From the IMG/VR virus record IMGVR_UViG_3300031841_003108, positions 1-33,669 of that record: a DNA stretch of 33,669 nucleotides. One strand, written 5' to 3'. The notes below the pieces were generated by a model. It saw nothing but the letters and a program-made list of their open reading frames with translations. It was not told the origin of the DNA and did no database searches. The DNA is from a virus. Positions within the stretch are counted from its first letter, which is position 1. Every line of letters starts with the position of its first letter. The position numbers and the translations under genes are program-made. Positions 27,383 to 33,669 of this stretch are shown here, one piece after another.

Positions 27383-27868
27383 CTATGATTCCTCTTGCAG
27401 GATCTTCGTCCAAACGCCCATTGAGGCCTCCTGGAGTGGGCCTTCGATCGGATCATCACGGAAGATCGTTAACATCTCCCGAAGTGCACGGTCGGCACCA
27501 GCAAGGATCAACCCCTGCTTATCCATCAAGATCTTCTCGTCATTCAACTGCTTGATGCTGCCGCGCAGTTCCTTTTGCATCATCGCGATGCGAGAGGCGC
27601 CCATATCCTGCTTGACCATGCCCATATCGATCGCATCCCGCAGCTTCGAGATGTCCATCGTCATAGCGTCAATCTCCATCTCCAAAACGCCAGAAAAATC
27701 CCGCTTCTTGAATTCCTTCTGAGACCACTCGTCGGCTTCAACGATGGAACCAGTGAACCCCAAGAAACGGGCGTATAGGTAGATCTGGATGGGAGTTCCT
27801 GCCTTTTTGCAAAAAGCTAGAAAGGATTCACGGTCTTTGTCAGTCAGAGAGTGAATCCAATCAATCAT
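27383..27868 (-). CDS. terS: Probable terminase small subunit
   Basis: 161 residues: MIDWIHSLTDKDRESFLAFC, a region YLYARFLGFTGSIVEADEWS that could form a small DNA-binding helical domain, a long helix (FSGVLEMEIDAMTMDISKLR ... SRIAMMQKELRGSIKQLNDE, about 75-125) suitable for oligomerisation, and a C-terminal segment ending GVWTKILQEES. The arrangement of N-terminal helices, central coiled coil and short tail is that of TerS proteins, and the gene is one small gene upstream of TerL. The overlap with the upstream gene is ATGA. No homology search was possible, so the assignment is by architecture and location. Confidence 0.65.
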   Translation of the reverse strand: MIDWIHSLTDKDRESFLAFCKKAGTPIQIYLYARFLGFTGSIVEADEWSQKEFKKRDFSGVLEMEIDAMTMDISKLRDAIDMGMVKQDMGASRIAMMQKELRGSIKQLNDEKILMDKQGLILAGADRALREMLTIFRDDPIEGPLQEASMGVWTKILQEES

Positions 27869-28353
27869 GCTCGATACTGGCTCTGGGCCTGTTCGTAATC
27901 CCTTTGCTCTTTATAGCGACGGAACATCTCCCTTTGCAAGTCAGTGGTTCGGGTTTCTTCGCCTTCAACGCGAGTCGTCTTCCGGGTTTCCTCACCAGCA
28001 GTCTCAAGGCCACGGCGATACTGAGAGCCGGTCTCAACAATGCCTGCTCGCTCTTCCTGGCCGCGCACACGGGTCAGGCCGGTTTCAATCTCACCAGCTT
28101 GCTTCTGCGTGAGGCGTTGTTCAGCTCCTCCTGCTTGCGTACGGCGGATGTCCTGACCAGCAAAGAACTCAGCATTGGTGCGGTCTAACTTCGCACCGAG
28201 CTCCATGTTCAGACGGGTCTGCTTACCGCTGACCTCATTCAATGCAGTCTGGGTTGCCACAGATTGCGTAGGAGCCTGCGTCACCGTCGGCGGCGGAGGA
28301 GCCGGGGCGTAGACGATTGACGGTGGTGGTGGAGAAGGTTTAGATCCGCCCAT
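27865..28353 (-). CDS. Internal virion protein candidate, proline N-terminus and coiled coil (162 aa)
   Basis: 162 residues. The N-terminus MGGSKPSPPPPSIVYAPAPP is a Gly-Ser-Lys plus polyproline opening seen in several podovirus internal core proteins. Residues 35-162 are Gln/Glu/Arg-rich and could form a continuous helix (ALNEVSGKQTRLNMELGAKL, GLETAGEETRKTTRVEGEET, RRYKEQRDYEQAQSQYRA). A good ribosome site (AAAGGTATAACT) precedes the ATG. The gene overlaps the TerS candidate by four bases. A role as a DNA-ejection or internal capsid protein is inferred from composition and from the neighbouring series of similar genes. Confidence 0.72.
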   Translation of the reverse strand: MGGSKPSPPPPSIVYAPAPPPPTVTQAPTQSVATQTALNEVSGKQTRLNMELGAKLDRTNAEFFAGQDIRRTQAGGAEQRLTQKQAGEIETGLTRVRGQEERAGIVETGSQYRRGLETAGEETRKTTRVEGEETRTTDLQREMFRRYKEQRDYEQAQSQYRA

Positions 28354-28382
28354 AGTTATACCTTTGCTTTTGTTATTTTAGT

Positions 28383-29078
28383 TTAGGCAATACGACGGCC
28401 AGAGTAACGACCGATCCCTTGGGTGCCGAAACCAGTGGCTGCTTGCTGCTGAGTCGCGATGGCCTGTGCTTCACGGGCAAATGCATCAGAAGCAAGTTGT
28501 TGCTGTTTCTGCTTGGACTCCATGATGGCCTGGATCGAAGACGGGAGTTGCTCCTTGAATGCACGATAACGCTGACTTGCACTCAGGGCACGTTCAGTAG
28601 CGCGGCGACCGGCTTCATCGAGGTACGGGAAAAACTCCCGCATCTGCTTGATTGATTGCTCGGTTGAGATATCACCGGCTTCACGTTGTAACCGGCTGGA
28701 GATTTCACCCAGTCGATTGGCCAGGTCTAATTCACGGTTGATGACCGTATCTTGGTCGAGTGCAGATTCTGCTTTGTTCTCTGCCTTTTCGATCTTGGCA
28801 TCGGCTTTGGCTTTTTCAGCTTCGGCCTTACCCATGTCCAAGATGGCTTGGGTGTACCGGGCTTTGTTTGCCTCGCGGGTCTTCACCAGGTCCTCAAGGT
28901 TCGGTCCTTTGTAAAGACCAAACGCATCAGCGATACTCTCAAGGGGATTCTGTGGTCCGACTTTCGTGTCGAGCGTTGAAGTGATGCCCTCGGGCATGTA
29001 CCCACTGCCGATCAACCGATCACGTAAAGCGAGATTTTCCCGCGCTAATTGTTCTGCACGTTCTCGGAGTAGGCTCAT
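28383..29078 (-). CDS. Helical internal virion protein candidate (231 aa)
   Basis: 231 residues, helical almost throughout: MSLLRERAEQLARENLALRD, then LDTKVGPQNPLESIADAFGL, a long charged coiled coil (ARYTQAILDMGKAEAEKAKA, DAKIEKAENKAESALDQDTV, about residues 75-130) and Gln-rich C-terminal helices (MESKQKQQQLASDAFAREAQ) ending RYSGRRIA. One base separates it from the previous stop. It has no membrane segment. Long helical proteins of this kind are typical of ejection or scaffold components, and its position ahead of the terminase genes in the same operon supports a structural role. No family name is assigned. Confidence 0.75.
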   Translation of the reverse strand: MSLLRERAEQLARENLALRDRLIGSGYMPEGITSTLDTKVGPQNPLESIADAFGLYKGPNLEDLVKTREANKARYTQAILDMGKAEAEKAKADAKIEKAENKAESALDQDTVINRELDLANRLGEISSRLQREAGDISTEQSIKQMREFFPYLDEAGRRATERALSASQRYRAFKEQLPSSIQAIMESKQKQQQLASDAFAREAQAIATQQQAATGFGTQGIGRYSGRRIA

Positions 29079-29079
29079 A

Positions 29080-29877
29080 TCACTGATATTGGTATTGGCT
29101 GGTCAGAGCACCACCAGCCTGTTGAAGTGCGCCGAGACCTGCCTTTAGGCCTGCCTCTTGAGCAAGCTGTTGCATTGCTGCACGGGTCTTAATGTTCTGG
29201 CGGATGCCAGCACCAGCCATCTGCCGCTCGAACTCTTTCTTGGAGCGGGCCTCAGCTGCTGATTCGATCTCGGGGAGCAGGGTGCGAAGAACGTCGCGCT
29301 GGGTCTGTGCATCCTTCAGAGTCTGAAGGCGCTGGCCCATACCTGCGGGACCAAGAACATCAAGGGGGCCGCCGTAAGGAGAAGTGGGTCCATACTGACC
29401 CATTCCCGGAGGCAGTGCAGCACCACCATAGACAGGTTTGCCGTCAGCGGTGTAGCCAATAACACCTGCACCTGTTTGAGCGACGGGGCCTAAGCCTTGT
29501 TGTACCCCTTGAGCAGCCTGACCAGCCACTTGATTAGATGCACCGCCCAGGGCTAAAGCGCCTGCGCCTAAACCCAGGCCGGTGAGGCCGTACGCCGCCC
29601 TGCTAAGAGCAGCGGGCGTAAACTTCTCGGCAACCTTTGGAGCGACAGTGGTCAGAAGGCCCGGTAGCCTTCGAGTGCCAGCCATCAGGACTCCGCGTGC
29701 GGGTCCCATCAAGGCGCCGCCTCCGAGATAACCCAGGCCGCCCTGTAAAGCTGCCTCAACCGGACGTCCCTGGCGGAGGGAAGGTAAAGCTGCACCGGCC
29801 GCCATGAGCAGTGGGAGCTTGCCCATCGCGAATTTTCCAGCTGCTGCTAATGCTGGAATTGCTACTGGAGCTGGCAT
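29080..29877 (-). CDS. Gly/Ala-rich hydrophobic virion protein (265 aa)
   Basis: 265 residues. The N-terminal half carries several Gly/Ala-rich hydrophobic segments (VAIPALAAAGKFAMGKLPLL, GGLGYLGGGALMGPARGVLM, YGLTGLGLGAGALALGGASN), compatible with membrane-inserting helices. The centre is Gly/Pro-rich (GGAALPPGMGQYGPTSPYGG). The C-terminal third is helical (TLKDAQTQRDVLRTLLPEIE, MQQLAQEAGLKAGLGALQQA). Such an alternation is common in phage ejection proteins that form a channel through the cell envelope. AAGAAGAAG lies upstream. The assignment is by composition and neighbourhood only. Confidence 0.72.
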   Translation of the reverse strand: MPAPVAIPALAAAGKFAMGKLPLLMAAGAALPSLRQGRPVEAALQGGLGYLGGGALMGPARGVLMAGTRRLPGLLTTVAPKVAEKFTPAALSRAAYGLTGLGLGAGALALGGASNQVAGQAAQGVQQGLGPVAQTGAGVIGYTADGKPVYGGAALPPGMGQYGPTSPYGGPLDVLGPAGMGQRLQTLKDAQTQRDVLRTLLPEIESAAEARSKKEFERQMAGAGIRQNIKTRAAMQQLAQEAGLKAGLGALQQAGGALTSQYQYQ

Positions 29878-29925
29878 ACTCTTAATACTTCTTCTTATGT
29901 TAATTAGTTTAAATTAGGTAACTCC

Positions 29926-30384
29926 TCAGGTCAGCATGTCAGTGACGCCCGAACCAGATAGGCCGCCAGCGACTGCGCCGACCGGACCACCTGTCGCAAA
30001 GCCACCAAGTGCACCTAAAGCAGCACCTGCAACACGAGATCCCCAACCACGCTTACCGGGAACATACGTACCGGCGTACTCCCTCATCCAGAAGGGATCA
30101 CGGGTTTCAGTCAAGCCCTCGGCAAGCTGATTGACCGTTCCGGCCAGGCTGCTCTTGTCTTCTTCTCCTTCATTAATTCTCCGCATGCGGCCATAAGGAT
30201 TGTTGTAGGGATCTTTCTGACCAAAGCTTTTGCCAGCTTGCAAACCGGAAGCGAAGTTCTTCAAGAAGGCAGCGGTTTTAGGGTTTTTACTAGCCCAACT
30301 TGAGCCTCCGCCCGAACTACCAGAACTGAAGCTACCTAATGTAGGTCCGTTCAGATCGACTTTGTTCGCGTATTCACCAAACAT
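29926..30384 (-). CDS. Virion protein candidate with glycine-zipper C-terminus (152 aa)
   Basis: 152 residues: MFGEYANKVDLNGPTLGSFS, a Ser/Gly linker (SGSSGGGSSWASKN), a helix (PKTAAFLKNFASGLQAGKSF), a charged middle (GRMRRINEGEEDKSSLAGTV) and a C-terminal hydrophobic glycine-zipper (VAGAALGALGGFATGGPVGA, VAGGLSGSGVTDMLT). Glycine-zipper segments insert into or span membranes. The region upstream of the ATG is AT-rich with no clear ribosome site. It is part of the run of membrane-active-looking proteins that precedes the terminase genes, hence a candidate ejection or virion membrane-interacting protein. Confidence 0.72.
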   Translation of the reverse strand: MFGEYANKVDLNGPTLGSFSSGSSGGGSSWASKNPKTAAFLKNFASGLQAGKSFGQKDPYNNPYGRMRRINEGEEDKSSLAGTVNQLAEGLTETRDPFWMREYAGTYVPGKRGWGSRVAGAALGALGGFATGGPVGAVAGGLSGSGVTDMLT

Positions 30385-30393
30385 TGTTTTAAA

Positions 30394-31074
30394 TTAGTAC
30401 TGGTTAGTGCCACCGAAAATGCCGCCGCTACCGGTCAGCTGATCAAACAGCTTGGCGCCAGACATCGGTTGGTTGTAAGGAGTGCGTGCCTCTTGACGAG
30501 CTTGGGCAATCATCAGATCGTGTTGCTGACGCTGCTCCTGCAAGTAGAGCGACTGTTGGAACTTCTGAGCGGCGAGTTCCTGGTTGCCGAGCTGACGAGC
30601 TGCATCAGCCTGGAGCTTGGCATCGATGATCCCGTAGGCTGAAGCTTCACGGGCGGCAATCGTGTCCATTGCTGCCGAGTAAGCAGTTTCAGGTTTTGTC
30701 AGTGCACCACCGACAAGAGCACCTGTTCCTAATACCGCCACTGCTTGAGAGACCGGCTTAGCAACTTGACCAGCCATGACCGCAGCATCGATAATCTGAT
30801 TAGTCGGTGTCGTCGCCACTCGTTCAGCAACCTTGCCGACCAGTCCTGGTTTATCTACAAATCGCTCTGCAAACTTTGCCGCAGCTGGGCCACCGGTAAG
30901 AACAGCCTCTTCAGCAGCACGTCCGGCCATCGAACCGAACTTACCTAATGCTTGGCCACCTTTCCTTGCGGCGGCCAGGCCATATTTAGCGCCTTCACCT
31001 AAAGCTTTACGGCCTTGTTCAGATTCTAAGAACTTAAGCAGAACTTCTCCTGCTGGTCTAATTGCTCCTGTCAT
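30394..31074 (-). CDS. Hydrophobic/helical virion protein candidate (226 aa)
   Basis: 226 residues: MTGAIRPAGEVLLKFLESEQ, an Ala/Gly-rich N-terminal half (GAKYGLAAARKGGQALGKFG), a hydrophobic segment around residues 110-135 (VAKPVSQAVAVLGTGALVGG) and a Gln/Ala-rich helical C-terminal half (DAARQLGNQELAAQKFQQSL, MIAQARQEARTPYNQPMSGA). It overlaps the preceding stop by one base (TAATG). As with its neighbours, membrane insertion plus long helices suggest an internal or ejection protein. No family is recognised. Confidence 0.72.
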   Translation of the reverse strand: MTGAIRPAGEVLLKFLESEQGRKALGEGAKYGLAAARKGGQALGKFGSMAGRAAEEAVLTGGPAAAKFAERFVDKPGLVGKVAERVATTPTNQIIDAAVMAGQVAKPVSQAVAVLGTGALVGGALTKPETAYSAAMDTIAAREASAYGIIDAKLQADAARQLGNQELAAQKFQQSLYLQEQRQQHDLMIAQARQEARTPYNQPMSGAKLFDQLTGSGGIFGGTNQY

Positions 31075-31520
31075 TAAACTTTTACTCCACTAGCACCGGG
31101 GAACTTTCCAGCGGTGTTTTGGCTGCTTTCGTTAGAAGCTGCCGTTGCAGGTTGTGAAGCTATTCTAGCGACAGTCTGCGGACCCACGGCCTCATCTTCT
31201 CCGACAAATCCGCGTTGTACGCCAACACTGTATTTTGCCAAGAAATCTTTAGCGAAACTGTTGTCGCCAGGATTAGCAAAAGTCGGTTCAGGACTGGAGG
31301 CTGCCTGATCAATCTTCGCCTGCGACATCGCCGCTACGTCGTTGAAAGTTCTGCTTCCGGAGTAGAAGTCGTCGTAACGGGGATTCTCTTTACGAAGCCG
31401 GGAGGCAAACGCATCAAAAGTATCCGTATCACGGTTCGGCCCCAAAGTCCCCTTATAAGGGGTGTCTCCGGATAGAAATTTTTCGTCGGACGTATTAGTT
31501 CGTCGGTTGAAACTAACCAT
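31074..31520 (-). CDS. Hypothetical soluble virion-region protein (148 aa)
   Basis: 148 residues: MVSFNRRTNTSDEKFLSGDT, DTDTFDAFASRLRKENPRYD, DFYSGSRTFNDVAAMSQAKI, FAKDFLAKYSVGVQRGFVGE, and a disordered Ala/Ser/Asn-rich end. There is no membrane segment. The gene starts two bases after the stop of the holin-like gene and its stop overlaps the next start. Unlike its neighbours it is hydrophilic, so it may be a soluble partner or chaperone of the hydrophobic proteins around it. I recognise no family. Confidence 0.7.
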   Translation of the reverse strand: MVSFNRRTNTSDEKFLSGDTPYKGTLGPNRDTDTFDAFASRLRKENPRYDDFYSGSRTFNDVAAMSQAKIDQAASSPEPTFANPGDNSFAKDFLAKYSVGVQRGFVGEDEAVGPQTVARIASQPATAASNESSQNTAGKFPGASGVKV

Positions 31521-31522
31521 TA

Positions 31523-31915
31523 TCAGGCGGAAGTGTTGACCTTAGCGGTGATGTCCTCAGCAGCTAAACGCTGTTCGAGGGGCATGCCATTTTGCTCAAG
31601 CAGACGCACCTTCTGGGCAGCTGCACTCGGCAGCCAGGATTGCGCCATGTGGACAGCCAGTTTCTTGATTTCGTCAGAAGAAAGCTTGCCGTCAGCCACC
31701 GACTCAACTGCGAGTTCGAAAGCCTTATCGACCTTGGAGCCGTCCCAGTTGCTCAGGTTCTTATCAAGAACCGGGTCGATAATGTCATAGGCCTTCTCAA
31801 CAAGAGGGCCGTACTTGAGAATAGCTTGGGCAGTCATATTCTTCTTCAGGAACACCGCCAGGGCAGTGACCGCTGCGCCGAGGACGGACGCAATAATCGG
31901 TTCGAGGAAGGACAT
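31523..31915 (-). CDS. Holin-like or virion membrane protein (130 aa)
   Basis: 130 residues. Residues 4-24 (LEPIIASVLGAAVTALAVFL) form one hydrophobic helix followed by KKN, as in an N-out or N-in signal anchor. The rest is amphipathic and helical (YGPLVEKAYDIIDPVLDKNL, DKAFELAVESVADGKLSSDE, KKLAVHMAQSWLPSAAAQKV). The single-helix N-terminal anchor and short charged body resemble several phage holin families, though most holins are shorter. It could equally be a virion protein contacting the inner membrane during DNA entry. It is preceded by an AT-rich segment (31916-31950). Confidence 0.68.
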   Translation of the reverse strand: MSFLEPIIASVLGAAVTALAVFLKKNMTAQAILKYGPLVEKAYDIIDPVLDKNLSNWDGSKVDKAFELAVESVADGKLSSDEIKKLAVHMAQSWLPSAAAQKVRLLEQNGMPLEQRLAAEDITAKVNTSA

Positions 31916-31950
31916 GGATTCAAAGTATATATGAATATATTACTTCGAAG

Positions 31951-33393
31951 TTATTTTTGCTTCATGTAGAAATCGATAAGCTTTTGTTTCTGAACAGGAT
32001 CTCTCACATCGCCGTGGCTCTTGATGACCAACTGCTCGGCTTGTTGCCGTTTTTGGGCTTCCGCCTTTCTATCTTTGAAAGGGTTTAAAGCACTGACAAC
32101 ATCTCCAGCGATTTCACCAAGAGTGACAGGCTTAGCTGCTGCGGCTTTTGCTTCCTCTACTCGCTTCATCACAGCTCCGACTTCACGGCCTTTATTGGTC
32201 ACAAAAGCAGAAGGAGTGAGACTCTCTGGAGCTGTTTGACCCTCTTTGACCATTGCTCCCGTCTTTTTCATTCCAGAAAGCAGTTTCCCCATGGAACCCA
32301 TCTCGGATTGCTCGAGACTGCTTTGTTCTGGATCGGAAAGGCGATCCATCTGAGACATCATTGCGCGGGCGAAAGTCGGGGTAACGGCTTGCCTGTAAGT
32401 TTTACTCGGATTACTGGTGTAGGTCACACCCATGTATTGAGGGTCTTGAGGATCAAGTTGAATACTGCTAACTGCAGTGCTGCCGGGAATGTCGGTTGTA
32501 AAGACGGATCCTGCCATGCGAACCTTTCCTTCGTCCGCAAGACCTGAAAGGATTTCTCGTGCCAACTCCTTTTCTTGCTTGTCAACAGACCTACTCTGTT
32601 CACCGAGTAGCTCCATGCCACTCTTAGGGAAAGCTTCTGTCCCTGGGGCCTGGAAAGGACTAATGTCTTGAGAGGCTTCGTAAAACTCGTACTGCTGAGC
32701 TAACTTATTCAGCTCAGGGTCCGTGATCATTTCAGTGCCTGGCTCGATCTTGCCAACGCTGTATTCTTTCGCGGCGACGTTCGATAAATCAGTCTGGATT
32801 ACGCCAGACGAAGGTTGTTGGCGAACACCGACCCGAGGTTCAGTCGGGGCCTGGACCGAAGCGCGTTGGGCCGCCAGGCTTTCGTTCTCAACTTCAGGAG
32901 AAGCAACAGGAACCTGGGTCTGACCTGAGTAGCGGTTGCGGAACGCCTGGATCTGCTCTGGAGTTGCAGCAGTGCCAACTAACTCTTCACCAGAGTCAGT
33001 TCGGAAGCCTTGAACAAAGTCCTGAACCTGATCCCGAATTGAGGGTGCGGCAACTTCACTATCAGTTGCACTAACAGTTACCTTCTGACCACCAGGGGTG
33101 GCTTCAGTGGTGCGGCCAGTATCAGTCAGGTTTTCAGTGACTTTCGCTTTCTTCTCTCCACCCGTCTTCGCCATCTCTTCCTGAGTGGCTAATGCCAAAG
33201 CGCCTGCACCAGCAAGAGCACCTGCAGCTAATGCACCTTTGGCGGCACCACGGAGAACACGGCCAAAACCACCGCCGCCGCGACGCATGTTATACACCTG
33301 CGGGGCAATAGCCATACGCCCTGCTGGAGTATTAGGAATGGGCTGCCCCGTCATCCGGGAATAAAACTCGAAGTCTGCCGGAGATACAGGCAT
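31951..33393 (-). CDS. Large virion protein candidate, first gene of the operon (480 aa)
   Basis: 480 residues. MPVSPADFEFYSRMTGQPIP and NTPAGRMAIAPQVYNMRRGG form an N-terminal motif; a basic-then-hydrophobic segment follows (GRVLRGAAKGALAAGALAGA, residues 44-63, continuing GALALAT to 70). Residues 75-300 are acidic, Thr/Gln/Pro-rich and probably extended. Residues 300-360 look folded (MAGSVFTTDIPGSTAVSSIQ, DPQYMGVTYTSNPSKTYRQA). The C-terminus is helical and ends LIDFYMKQK. The architecture suits an internal capsid protein that is ejected with the DNA. It is the first gene after a 276-base gene-free leader. No named family is recognised. Confidence 0.72.
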   Translation of the reverse strand: MPVSPADFEFYSRMTGQPIPNTPAGRMAIAPQVYNMRRGGGGFGRVLRGAAKGALAAGALAGAGALALATQEEMAKTGGEKKAKVTENLTDTGRTTEATPGGQKVTVSATDSEVAAPSIRDQVQDFVQGFRTDSGEELVGTAATPEQIQAFRNRYSGQTQVPVASPEVENESLAAQRASVQAPTEPRVGVRQQPSSGVIQTDLSNVAAKEYSVGKIEPGTEMITDPELNKLAQQYEFYEASQDISPFQAPGTEAFPKSGMELLGEQSRSVDKQEKELAREILSGLADEGKVRMAGSVFTTDIPGSTAVSSIQLDPQDPQYMGVTYTSNPSKTYRQAVTPTFARAMMSQMDRLSDPEQSSLEQSEMGSMGKLLSGMKKTGAMVKEGQTAPESLTPSAFVTNKGREVGAVMKRVEEAKAAAAKPVTLGEIAGDVVSALNPFKDRKAEAQKRQQAEQLVIKSHGDVRDPVQKQKLIDFYMKQK

Positions 33394-33669
33394 AACTATC
33401 TCTATTTACCACGTTATTCCTCAGTTTAAATTGACTCAACTCCCTATGGCCGGATCCCCCTAAATGCCCTATATTGGGGTCGAATTGGGGAAATATTTTG
33501 GAGAGACATCTGGCCCGCCCGTCACATAACTTTACGTTGTAGGAAAAAAAAGACCCTGTGTAACGAGTTTGTAACAGTGTTACGACCGCTTCATTAAGCA
33601 AGTCACATTCAGTTACAAAGCCGATCGCTTCTATATGTATTGGCGATTCGATCGCGACCGCTTGACGTT
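33394..33669 (-). other. Gene-free leader upstream of the operon
   Basis: No credible gene lies in these 276 bases. On the minus strand they contain a run of eight T (33543-33550), several GTAAC/GTTAC units including the perfect palindrome at 33571-33583, and GC-poor sequence nearer the 33393 start. The preceding GTTAC-rich stretch could pair weakly ahead of the T-run, so a terminator for an upstream gene outside the window is possible. No convincing -35/-10 pair was found by eye. The region is expected to carry the promoter for the 27-33 kb genes. Confidence 0.5.
33571..33583. promoter_or_regulatory. GTAACA-n-TGTTAC palindrome, possible operator
   Basis: A perfect 6+1+6 inverted repeat with further GTAAC/GTTAC half-sites nearby (33560-33564 and 33612-33616). 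It resembles the cyanobacterial NtcA form GTA-N8-TAC but has seven bases between GTA and TAC, so it is not a canonical NtcA site. It is upstream of the first minus-strand gene and might bind a phage or host regulator. Confidence 0.35.

Noticed and set aside
33571-33583. Canonical NtcA box
   Set aside because: The spacing between GTA and TAC is seven, not eight, so I list it only as a palindrome.
33332-33601. Minus-strand frame of 89 residues covering the leader and the start of the 480-residue gene
   Set aside because: It overlaps the 33393 start in another frame, has no ribosome site, and its translation has no protein-like character.
1-33669. Prophage signs, tRNA genes, CRISPR arrays, insertion sequences
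   Set aside because: None seen: no integrase, no cloverleaf-like sequence, no regular spacer array and no transposase frame on either strand.

Overview
The window is one structural and packaging segment of a double-stranded DNA tailed phage. The likely host is a marine picocyanobacterium (Synechococcus/Prochlorococcus type). This rests on recognised families rather than on a database search: the proline-rich virion protein at the left edge with its TTASIAVVAT...KPLADLLLK tail, the 113-residue MANTFK protein, the fibre repeats with 'LYFTDARARGAIS', and the 'NGAMQVAQRGTS / FEHRSYGD.L.RCQRYYQR' fibres are all types I associate with cyanophages. No rRNA, tRNA, CRISPR array, integrase or insertion sequence was seen. 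47 of the 48 genes lie on the minus strand and are transcribed right to left, mostly with 1-8 base overlaps between stop and start codons. One small gene, at 13276-13518, is on the plus strand.

In transcription order (right to left): 33394-33669 is a gene-free leader. 27865-33393 holds eight genes, several with glycine/alanine-rich hydrophobic segments and long helices; I infer internal or ejected virion proteins and a holin-like membrane protein. 22556-27868 is the packaging and head-assembly block: probable small terminase, large terminase, an AbrB-like small protein, portal, and a probable scaffold. The start of the scaffold gene is overprinted on the last 524 bases of the portal gene. 19155-22490 carries two small proteins, the major capsid protein, a second abundant virion protein and a helix-hairpin-helix protein. 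17091-19086 has a connector-like protein, a lytic transglycosylase and four short proteins. 13515-17046 encodes two virion proteins that share a repeated beta domain, one of them with a SWIM-like CxC...CxH motif, plus a small fibre-like protein.

1-13203 is almost wholly receptor-recognition material: a tandem pair of paralogous virion proteins, a long repeat-containing fibre, a Mtd_N-like fibre, about eight further fibre or tail-spike proteins, and five small proteins that look like tail-fibre assembly chaperones, arranged fibre-chaperone-fibre-chaperone. Two module junctions recur almost unchanged at the DNA level, and two fibre paralogs share near-identical blocks around diverged centres. 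This looks like an array of exchangeable adhesin cassettes.

No tail sheath, tube, baseplate or tape-measure protein is recognisable, so a short-tailed (podovirus-like) or otherwise unusual virion is my best inference. Regulatory structure includes two strong intrinsic terminators (19645-19672, 22493-22528), a repeated motif GGTTGAT-N8-GCTATAAT before the capsid gene and before the 17046 gene, two TATAAATA octamers, and a 29-base dyad in the only divergent intergenic region.
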